Shown one piece after another: positions 54,940-64,000 of a stretch of DNA of 64,000 bases. Every line of letters begins with the position of its first letter. Position 1 is the first letter of the stretch. A model generated the notes under the pieces. That model made no database searches, was not told where the DNA came from, and saw nothing but the letters and a program-made list of their open reading frames with translations. Source of the DNA: Galerina marginata (lineage: Eukaryota > Basidiomycota > Agaricomycetes > Agaricales > Galerinaceae); the NCBI GenBank assembly GCA_023014335.1, contig JAECYW010000006.1, forward strand, positions 1,922,001 to 1,986,000. The letters run 5' to 3'. A program made the position numbers and the translations under genes.

Positions 54940-57595
54940 AAACGGAAGGGGCCCATATTCTCCCATTTTCACGATTACCCCAAGCCCATTTGCATTCTCC
55001 GCTCTTAACGTAACGTATATCAGCGTGGCTATTCCTTTGGAGTTCGACTGGAGTTTAGTTCCATCCGTCAAAGTCGGGCGAATAAGAAGTTGGATAATGT
55101 GACTGTCCTTGTCCCTTGCCCCGTTTCTCCTTCTCAAGCCGTTCCGTAATTCCGTATCAGAGCGTTCAGCTGATCGCCATGCTGCTGCTGTAACGGTGCA
55201 CACAGTGCAGACCTGGAAGAAGGCGGGACACCCAGGCATGGATTACGGGGTAGGCGGTTTTGATATAAATAGTTTGATGCGTATCAAACAAGATCCCGAA
55301 TAGGATTCGATCCATTTCAGAGCCGCCCAATGCTGAGGCGAAGATTGAGAGGAATCTTGCAGAGCCTCCGAATTGCTTCATTGAGAAGGGATAGGGATCG
55401 TAGTATGGATAGATTGCTTTAATAATGATAATGCATCTTACTAACACTAGCGTCATCTCTGTCAAACCGGTCGCGTCGACCCGACCGAGGGCTGCGATTA
55501 GCATTTTGTTTCATGTAATGCAGCTACCCTCTGTAGTTGTTCAGGAAAGGCTTATACGATGGAGGCTGTTGGCACTGCTGCGGATTTGATTTATAGGTAG
55601 TCTTCTCCCTGGCTCAGGGGATGGCTGTCTTACAGAATTAATACGCCACAGATCGATCTCATAAAGTAATGACTTCATCGTGTTGCACTTCTACACGATG
55701 ATATATTCAGCTGAGATATGTAACGGCCTTCGTTTGCATTAAAATTCCCGTAAACTTAATCCCGAACTTCATTGATGATCGATATCCTTCGCGAAGGAAC
55801 TTGCTTTTGAATGATATATGTAGCTTACCTTCTGATAAATGGTATCCTCTTCTCAGGGGGTCTTGAAATCGCAAAGGCGGCCGGATTTTTAATGGTGGTG
55901 TAGGTAACTATAGATGCCAATGTACTCTTCCTGCAGTCCTTGCAAACCGGAAGAAGACATCAAAAGCCGATTGTTCTCGTAAGATGTTATAAGCAGGATT
56001 TGCAACTGTTGGCTATGCAAGCCATATTATTGGCTGGAGGTAACGCCATAGCTCGGTCATATGAAGATGGCCTTCCGGTTTGTTGACTGCAAGTTGGCCA
56101 AGACATTAGTAGGCGCTTATGGAAAGCGATTACAAGTACAAACAACATACAACCTTGGTACAACCCGACTTAACTCTTCGCTCACTACACCCACGTCCGA
56201 GGTATCTTTTGGACATTGGTCTTGGCTGAGCCTACTGTATAACATAAGCGCAGGGAATTCTTCAAGGCATCTTGCTCTATCTTGCTTCGATTCGGTTGGA
56301 TTATGTGTACCTGTTCGCCTTCAGGCTATTTAAGTACTCTCAAAACTTGGTCATTGTGGTTTTTCTCAGACCTTTGAACTTGTTTATCTTACGACGGCCA
56401 AGGCGAAGTATTCATTTCCGTGTGATCTCTGTGTCGAAAGCTGCACAAGACTTATCTAGAAGCTAGCTTCATTCCGGTCCGAACCAGATTCCGCATTATC
56501 GTCACAAGCAATGCACTTTTCGTTAAGTATTGCTGGGAGTAGTGCTTGGTAAGGTTGAAGCTCGGTGGGAAGAAGGACGTAGACCACCGTAAACCGGTTG
56601 GGATCTATCTTGGGATTACTCCGACGATGGCCGCTGACTGGGACGGCAGTGGGAAGCGGTGGGCGATAGTTCGTGGTCCTTAGGGTCGTATCCTTTGATA
56701 TCGAAGTCAGACGCCTTCATGGCATCATATTCACAGACGATTAGATTGCGTTGAATGGGGTGCAGCGTTTTCTCCTTTTCCTCTCTTGTAGGAATTTAAA
56801 AGGACACTTTCGTGAAAACCTTCAAGAACGTTTGACTGCGTATGGGGATTAAAGATGTTATATATTCAGAGTAATTGGTTAAAGTCTAGCCTGAGCGCGC
56901 TCTACAATACAGTCGCAATTTTGAACGAATTACTCTGCGGTTTCTTTGGCATTCGGAGATGACAGGCATCATGCAGCATAGAGCAAAAGGTGATCGAAGT
57001 TGAGTCCGGAAAGCCGTTGATGGTGGCAATAAATATCACGTCCCGAACTCACCATCGATCCAATCGCAATCCAGTGCAGATGTATGAACAGACTCCCGAT
57101 TCTGGATATAAGGGATCAGTGCCAGGATCGAAGATATAAAAACTGCGCTAATGATTAGATTAGATGTCAATCGAAAACACGTGTTGGCATTGCTTTAGCC
57201 TCGCCGCCAACGCGTGTTTGACCAAACACATTGCAACGAATAAGATTAGAGGAGATTGTGTTTCGTGAGCCCTAACAAGTGAAACGCTTCGATGGTTTGA
57301 ATTGTTTGATGACTGGAGATAAGTGATAATCAGAGGAGGATAGGAGGACTCGAGGTTTCCATGCAGGCTTGTCACGGGCTGACTGGTGAACCTTGTTTTT
57401 TAATGAAGGACCCGACTTGGGACAATACACATTTTCCCTCGCAGGCCTGTCCTCGCTGCGTCGACTACCGATTCAATTCGATTAGTGCGAAAGCCAGCCG
57501 TTTGCCATAACGACCTCACCATTCTACTCGTTATACAACACTACCCACCATCTCTCCGCTATCCACCACCATGAACTCGACTCAGGCTTGACCCC
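54940..57595. other. Gene-free 2.6-kb stretch upstream of the coiled-coil gene
   Basis: No convincing coding sequence. ORFs are below about 115 codons and lack domain-like content. A minimal upstream ORF (ATG at 57571, MNSTQA then stop at 57591) lies four bases before the main ATG at 57596. Confidence 0.5.
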
Positions 57596-59161
57596 ATGTC
57601 ACTCGCCCAGCTTTCCCAAATCACCAAGCAACTTGCTCTGCCAGAAATCTCGGCGCACCCATCTTCTTCATCGGCATTCTTGTACCTTCTCCCGCCTTGT
57701 CTAGTATTGCTCGCCGTCGACCTCGTCGCCCAGTACTCGAATCGTCAAACTTTGATTGCAAATGCGCGGAAATCGCTCGAAGACAAAGAGGAGATCGACA
57801 GGCTGGGTAACGAAGTTCTGGAGGGCCAGATGAAGATCAGGGATATGGACAAGAGACTGGCGTTGGAGAAATTTAACTCCAAATACCTCTCTCGGACGTT
57901 GCTGAAGCAGAGGAACTTCGCTCGGCACCGCCAGCGCTTAGCAGCCCACAATGATGCGCTGCAGCAGCAGGAGGCCGCCGATACAGACTCTCCACCTCAG
58001 TACACGCCCGGGACTACCGCACCTCCAACGTCCAGGAAGAGAAAAGCCCACTGGCGTATGTGCGCCATTCACTTCGTTCTGCGAACGCCTCGTGTTCCAG
58101 AATAAAATCTGGAAGCAGCAGAGGGAAATCAAGGCGCTCAAAACCGCCCTGTTATCCATGAGGACTGGCGGTTCGGAAAACGCCTTTCAGGCCTTCTGCG
58201 ACAGGCTCATCCTAACGAACAAAATTTGGAAGCAGCAGAAGGAAATCGAAGGCTTGATCCGAGAGGCCGAAAAGCTGAAGCGGTCTAGAGTGGCCTGCCG
58301 TTACGCGAGCGGCAAAGCAGATGGTCCAAGACGTCAGGAAGGAGAGGTTAACCGAGGAGTTCGTCCGGGATCTCGTCGCCGAGCTCGGAGAGTGCAGGCA
58401 GGAGATCGCCACCCTTCGTACGGAACACGAGCGTGAGATTAGGGAGCTAGCAAACCTGTATCGGAAGGACTGCCAGAGGATGTCCAAAGAAGTAGAACTT
58501 CTGAAGTTGGGCCAGGACGCTAAGGCGATGGAGCAGGAGCTCTCGAATGAGATAGAAGACGACCTGGTGGAACGCCTATCTCTAGCTGAAAGTCGGGCTA
58601 TGCAGCTAGATGCGCATCTTCGTCAACCTAACATGGGATACGCAAGCGAGGACGCCGAAACTTTATCCGGAGATGAACTGGAGGGATTGTCGGACATGTC
58701 TACAGCGACTTACGTCGGATCTGGCGGCGACCGATCTCCCAACGTCAAGTCTATGTTCAACGAGAGCCCAGATGGAAAGTTGGCCGCTCGTCGTGCACGA
58801 TTCAAAGGAGTGCAGGTTTCACCCTTAAAGGTGGTTCTTCGACGCAACTTCTTCGGCGTCATTACGGACTACGCCTGGAGCGAAGTCCCCTTCTGTTCCC
58901 TACGCAGGATTTTCTTTTAATCCCCTCTTCTTCGGTAATCCAACAGGCGCCAGAAGCGATAATCCGATAGAGACAGCATCTCAAGAGTGGATGGCGGGCC
59001 CCACTACCTTAAAAACAGCGAAGGCCAAGGCAGAGCAACCTGAAACGCGTCCAGTGGAGATTTTGATAATCGAATATAAACCTTTTTGTTCAAGACCGGA
59101 ATTTATTGCCCCCGACCTTGACGGTCACCTTACGAGTAGTACGCATCTGACGATTATTTAA
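57596..59161 (+). CDS. Coiled-coil protein with N-terminal hydrophobic segment and internal repeat, two +1 frameshifts (502 aa)
   Basis: Exon 1 57596-58830 and exon 2 58886-59161; the total is in phase if two bases are dropped. MSLAQLSQITKQLALPEIS precedes a possible signal anchor (AFLYLLPPCLVLLAVDLVAQ), then heptad-rich helix (ARKSLEDKEEIDRLGNEVLE). After a +1 shift somewhere near 58000-58050 there is a repeated unit, FCERLVFQNKIWKQQREIKA and FCDRLILTNKIWKQQKEIEG. After a second shift near 58285, long coiled coil (ERLTEEFVRDLVAELGECRQ, EHEREIRELANLYRKDCQ), an acidic tail and, in exon 2, SPSVPYAGFSFNPLFFGNPT. Reading through the last intron would end at 58920 instead. The family is not recognised; a scaffold or tether role is only a guess. 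Confidence 0.65.
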
Positions 59162-59287
59162 AGCATTTTACGGCATATTATGAGGAACATGGAACACATA
59201 CCTGTACACTACAGTCCCTTTGTATGACATCATTTATGGAGATAGCAATTTCAACTGTCGAATGGATTCTATGGAAGAGTTTGAAAT

Positions 59288-59644
59288 CTACGATGCCTTT
59301 GAAACGGAAATTCGGGAATGAATGGTGACAGATCCCCCAAACATCCTCCACCTGGAGAGTCCACGGTATCCGTGTTAATCCGTAAGTGAAGCATTGAGTA
59401 TGGAGATAGGACCGTACCCCATGTGGTTTGTAGCCGGTACAGAGCCTGGGTGTAGGTGGATTTCATCTGGAGCTGCAGTATAAAACTGTTAGTCCGACCA
59501 GATTGCTTTCGAAAAATTCGAATGCTCGCACTTACTGGTAAACAGAGGATGGCAGACAACTCGAGCCATGTCGATGAATTAATTGATTGGCCCATCGACT
59601 TCCCCAAACTTGTATCTCATGTAGGCCAAGAACCTCAATTGAGA
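59288..59644 (-). pseudogene. Possible degenerate spliced gene with an in-frame stop
   Basis: After an ACACAG acceptor the minus strand reads SQLRFLAYMRYKFGEVDGPI, a TAA at 59581-59579, then in the same frame FIDMARVVCHPLFT up to a GTAAGT donor. A CTGCAG acceptor leads to PDEIHLHPGSVPATNHMG, a GTACGG donor, and a CTCCAG acceptor to WRMFGGSVTIHSRISVSKAS and stop. Phases match throughout. I do not recognise the family; no start exon was found upstream. Confidence 0.3.
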
Positions 59645-62600
59645 CTGTGTTAGAACATGTACAGGAAATAAACAAGGTTTCGTCCGTGCTTCTGAGCTTT
59701 GAGAGACACTGAGATGAGAATAGGACTTTGTATTTGTCTCGTAAAAGCTAGATCACGTCACGTCGAGCAAATACCACTTTATCCTGACGTGTCAGTAAAG
59801 GAAAAATGGTCAGATGAATAACCCACTGATGTATTACTATTTGTCTCGCGAACAGCACTCATTAGGTCTTCTTCAATTTGGTTACCAAGTTGGTGGGTAG
59901 GCAGACGGATAATTGGATAGGAACCGCGGTCTTGTCGTAACATGTCACCGTGTTCCGATCCTATTCTTGATGTGACTTTAACCCATGATCTTGAAACCTC
60001 TGGATTGCATTTGAAAGGTCCCTATAAGCCATAGGTTACAGCCTATCGGAACTATTGAGACTTAAAGGGACATACTGGACTAGACTTGGGGCCTGCCATG
60101 GACGATGGCGTTCGGGTTTATTCCACTGGTGTTCGATGATTAGAGGACTAAAACAGATTGGATAACTGGCGTTAGTAAAACGAACGCCGCTGTCGGCAGA
60201 CAGACGTGCAGGAGAACTTGGAGAAGGAGATGTGTCTGTCGAACCAAACGGTCACCGATCGGACTTCAAATCGGGGTGATTACTATAGAAATTTGGACTC
60301 AGCGACGATCAACAGTCCGAGCGCCATAAAACTTGTCCAGACACATACCCGACTAGCGCCCGTCGTAAAAATGTGGCCAATCGGCTATCCATTCCCCCTT
60401 TACTGCATCTTTCTCATCTGTATGTTTAGAGTCCTATAACCTTGTCAAGCCACCCCCGATTCCGACTCTCTGCCTCAGGGAGATCGGGATTCGGCACTTG
60501 GACAGACTCGGATTGCGTGGAGATATTGGGGGCTGGCTACTGCCTTCTGGCAGTTGTAAGTAGGACCGGGAATGTCATAGTTTCTTAGCCGTTCTTCAGT
60601 TTCTGTCCATATAGTCCATATAAAACTGCGCCAGTCTTCTCATCTCATCGAAGGTGACCTACGAGTCGGCGAGCGTCTGATCAATCAAGGGAGGTTTGCA
60701 GCATGGGTAAATTACTCTCTAATAATTCTTCTACTCTGTCAGCCTGGGAAGGAGTGTAATACTAACTTGATCGTCGAGGACTCGAGATTGATTACAATTC
60801 TGGAGCCTTGATCCTGTGATGTTCTTGTACTAGTACTCTATCTACTCTGCACGTTTAGGCCACCTTCTTGCCGACTGCGTATTCCTCCGACTTCATTAAC
60901 ATATGCCTAGAAGCCGCCGACTGCCAAGTGGACAGTACTACCGTCCATGGCCTTGGATCCGTCCTATAGGCCATACTATCATACATGTCTGCGGAGCTAC
61001 TTCGCACAACAGCAGTACAACCGGTGTAAAATCATCCGTCGGAAAATATTTTGCGGGCATTCTGAAGCGTCGATACGTGCCTACCAGTCCACTGACTATA
61101 TATATACTAGGCCACATGCCCAGTAAGTCGTGCTTCTCGAATTCACTTGAGTTATCATGCGCAGCATGCTTGTGAACAGATGGACTGGCTTCACAGCTTC
61201 TTCGCCCGTTTATCAGGCCCCTGTCAGCCTTTCGGTCTCGGATGGCTTCACCAATCAGCTTCGTTTTCATTTATCTTCATTAAAGGTGAGAACGAGAACA
61301 AGGGAGGGAGGGAGTGCGCCTCTAAAGTTTTGGCTCCGATTCCCACTGTCACAATTCCATTAGCAATTGCTCATAGTAAGCAGGGCTTCTCATCATTCCC
61401 GAGCCCCGACCGTGCATCCGTGTGATGGCCTACCGTCCACAAAAGGCCTATTTTGAAAGTTCTTACGTTCTTGACTTGAAGACCTCAGAGTTTAGAAATT
61501 TCCTTGGACGGCGATATGATGATTATGAACGTTTGACAGCAGTCCAACTCGTATGTCGATATTAGAACATGTGGAATGTTGTGAACGAATTTCTAGTCTC
61601 GACGAACAGCGACAGCTTGTTCCTCCCTGTTTTTATGTTGGCAAAATGGATGGAGAATATGGTATGCGTCAGACGGGTACGCGACTAATATAACGTTTTA
61701 GGAAACGATTGAGGTGCAGAGGTCGCTCTTTAGACATGATAGGTGTTATGGTCTTCATTGACTCTTTAAGTGAGGTTGTGCCAAGGACAAAACAACAGTC
61801 AAGATCCCGACTAAGTTAACTTTTGTTAGCATTTCAAAGGTGCTAATAAGTAAAAGTTTGTTCATAACCCTGAGTAAAATCCTATTATTATTAGCGAGGA
61901 TCAGGGCTAAAAGATAGAGCACTATCAAAGCTTGCATTCCTTCATCGTGCGCTGGGCGCTTTGGTCTTTATCGATAGCCAGGGTCGCCGGATTTCGGCGT
62001 AGCAATCCTCTGTGGGAGCGGTTCTCGCTTTTTTTAGCGTCCAGTCTACCAAAATAAGATAAAGGACCACCTCCGGACATTGTTGGCACCGACAGATGGC
62101 GAGGAAGTCACGAAGATTTAGACAGGCGCTGTTGTGCTTGAGATATAACGAGAGTCTCCAGCAAGAAGTGCTGATTATTCGCGGAAGGTCAGAAGCAGTG
62201 TCATAGAGGGTCGCCGATAGATGAAAAATGGCCCTGGTTTCTTGAAAAAAAAAATGACAGAGGTTGTCGGGGTTAAACCCGACGGGCGGTCCTGTACAAT
62301 ATCGCCCAAACGCGTTATGAGACATGAGAGATGTGGGGAATTTCAGTGGACTGAAACGGCAGTTTCCTGGACATCGAGCATTGAGGATGAGATGATTAAT
62401 GATCATCGTAGCCGAGGCTCGAAACATAAGGAGGGTTTTATTTCGGGAATCCCCAAATTCGGAGCCATAAATGCGACGAAGTTTCATTGTTATCAAGAAT
62501 TTCTTAGGCCAGAGACCACTGTGGGTGCTTCTTTTACACGAGTTACTGTCAAATGGTGTACTCCGGCCGTATGTAATCGATTAAACCCAGCCCAGAAAGA

Positions 62601-62991
62601 CAAGGATTGTGGAGCAGCTACATATGTCGCCAGAGAGTAACGGTGGTGGTTGTGGAAAGAGAAAGAAACGTCGATCAATATGATGTTGATGGTACATGCC
62701 GAGGAGTGTTGGAGTAAGCACTTCTCATCTCATCTGTGATTGAGTCAGATGGCACTAGCACATTTCTACGCCCGGCAGGGGTGGTTTGGCCCTAATTTCG
62801 CCAAAACTACAAGTTGCCGGATAAATCCATATTTACAGCGCTTCAGGACTTTCCCCCTTGCTACCACCATCGGTCGAGGAATTCCACCGACCGACACACT
62901 GCAGAATTGTAAGGTGAGAACATACCCATGATACACGGCGACTCCGATACCAGTTATACTCTGCTCTTACAGGTCTAATCATAACTTAACC
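59645..62991. other. Gene-poor 3.3-kb stretch
   Basis: No gene called. The minus-strand ORF 61942-62496 contains WRLSLYLKHNSACLNLRDFL and CPEVVLYLILVD, which resemble leucine-rich parts of fungal F-box proteins, but there is no F-box and the overlapping plus-strand ORF is comparable in length; possibly another relic. The rest shows only short ORFs. Confidence 0.45.
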
Positions 62992-64000
62992 ATGCATCCA
63001 TCAACGCTAGGAAGAGGTGTCGCCGGAGGCCCCAACTCCTTGAATTCGAACAACACCCAAGGAAGCACTCACTCTCGCTCATCTACAGATACCCAAGGTA
63101 GGGGCTCCTTCTCAAATCGAAGCTTAATTCCTGCTCAATCCTTCTCTAGGCCGAGTGGGACAACCCACCCTTTCTGACAGTACAACCGCCAGCGATCTTT
63201 GGTATTATTCTGGCAGCGACGACAAAGGCACTTCACAGCTTGCATCGACTTCTTCATCATCCATGATCGGTCCTACCTCCACATTCTACAACGCTGAGGA
63301 CAACTCCATTCCGCACACCGATCAGCAGTACCAGCAATGGCTGGCCTCGTACAACGGTCATCAACAGCAACAACAGGCGCAATTCACCTCTCCTTACCAG
63401 CGCGATGCTCCTCCAACAGTTGCTACTCAGCAAAACCCGTACAACTATTTGCAAGGTTCATACGCTTCCTCCAACTCATTGAGCCACTATGCTGGATCGA
63501 CCGCCGGGACAGTGACACAGGCCAATGTCGGTGGTCTCGACCCCGTTGGTCATACTTACCAGACAGGCGATATGTATCCTGCATACTATCCAGATCTACT
63601 CTCAGCGGCCAATAGCAGTTCAGCGTCCAGCCCAGAGCATGGACATACATACCCCACGTCGACTCCCGAGTCGACGAATCATTCATATACCAATTCTCCT
63701 GACTCTGTATATCAAGAGCAAGCCCAGCACCAACAAGTCTTTACTCAGCAGCAACAACACAACCAAGAACCTCGTCAGGCTCATACAAAATCGAACCTTC
63801 CAGCTCAATCGTCCCAATTCCTGCAACCTCCGGCGAGATACTTGCCGCAACGTAATACATCATCCGAACATGGAAGTCAAGCTCCCCATTCGAACCCACC
63901 GTCCTTGCATTCTTCTTCTCTATCTCCGCCCCCTAACTCTTGGAGCAACAAGCCGGTATACTCGAACAAGAGTCAGGCCCAGCAACCGCAGTTTAAAGTG
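62992..64000 (+). CDS. Gln/Ser/Tyr-rich protein, 3' end beyond the window (first 319 codons)
   Basis: Exon 1 62992-63097, intron with GTAGGG donor and CTCTAG acceptor, exon 2 63150 to the right edge. The start MHPSTLGRGVAGGPNSLNSN is the first ATG. The sequence is low complexity: DSTTASDLWYYSGSDDKGTS, QQYQQWLASYNGHQQQQQAQ, YQRDAPPTVATQQNPYNYLQ, then Ser/Pro/His-rich text to the window end (NSWSNKPVYSNKSQAQQPQF). No domain is visible in this part. The composition suits a transcription or RNA-binding regulator whose folded domain lies further downstream, but that is inference. Confidence 0.75.

Noticed and set aside
58050..58101. Candidate 52-nt intron GTATGT...TTCCAG in the coiled-coil gene
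   Set aside because: Splicing it gives an immediate TAA and removes the repeated FCERLVFQ block, so a +1 shift explains the frame change better.
61942..62640. Overlapping 184-codon minus and 139-codon plus ORFs
   Set aside because: Neither has a recognisable domain. The minus one vaguely resembles leucine-rich F-box text but lacks an F-box, so it is only noted in the region entry.
1..64000. CRISPR arrays, bacterial operons, rRNA genes, complete transposons with terminal repeats
   Set aside because: None seen; the gene structure is fungal and no direct-repeat/spacer pattern, rRNA core or intact transposase or polymerase was found.

Overview
The window looks like nuclear DNA of an agaricomycete (mushroom-forming basidiomycete). 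Genes are broken by many short introns (about 45-60 nt, GT..AG, branch-site style 3' ends). It carries class I hydrophobins, a DyP-type peroxidase, a fungal etherase-like glutathione S-transferase and a local family of F-box paralogs. All gene models below were spliced by hand from the sequence; exon boundaries were accepted only when donor, acceptor, phase and family sequence agreed.

Layout. 1-1.1 kb: left-truncated EamA/DMT transporter (-). 2.3-2.9 kb: hydrophobin A (+). 4.1-5.6 kb: intact F-box gene (+). 5.7-7.8 kb: ATG22 vacuolar permease (-). 7.8-16.4 kb: about 8.6 kb without a convincing intact gene, with possible remnants. 16.4-20.1 kb: Gln/His-rich C2H2 zinc-finger regulator, SFP1-like (-). 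20.1-27.5 kb: gene-free, including a decayed array of roughly 400-bp repeats (21.2-25.0 kb). 27.5-28.1 kb: hydrophobin B (-), a near copy of hydrophobin A including its promoter. 29.0-30.5 kb: F-box pseudogene (-). 31.9-32.6 kb: DUF7770-like protein (+). 32.8-34.5 kb: STE24 CAAX protease (+). 35.2-36.0 kb: GST (+). 36.6-40.5 kb: F-box pseudogene, frameshifted F-box gene and F-box fragment (+). 40.6-42.1 kb: SWAP/SURP splicing-factor-like gene (-). 42.3-43.8 kb: diverged short-repeat cluster. 45.0-47.5 kb: undescribed two-TM acidic-tail protein (-). 48.1-48.9 kb: SnoaL/NTF2-like protein (-). 49.4-49.9 kb: third hydrophobin with two frameshifts (-). 51.0-52.1 kb: RRP45 exosome subunit (-), divergent from TRM112 (+, 52.3-52.8 kb). 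53.0-54.9 kb: DyP peroxidase (-). 57.6-59.2 kb: coiled-coil protein (+). 63.0 kb to the right edge: Gln/Ser-rich protein (+, truncated).

Two themes stand out. First, the region mixes conserved housekeeping genes (ATG22, STE24, RRP45, TRM112, a SURP splicing factor) with fast-evolving lineage-specific families (hydrophobins, F-box proteins) that show duplication and decay. Second, several otherwise well conserved genes carry single-base +1 insertions. Phase bookkeeping closes exactly if one base is removed per site: 1 in STE24, 2 in the SURP gene, 3 in the zinc-finger gene, 1 in the two-TM gene, 2 in the coiled-coil gene, 2 in hydrophobin C and 1 in an F-box gene. Neighbouring multi-exon genes (ATG22, DyP, RRP45, TRM112, GST, SnoaL-like) need no correction. 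Residual insertion errors in the assembly are the simplest explanation, but one site falls inside the catalytic HELGH motif of STE24 and deserves checking against reads and RNA.
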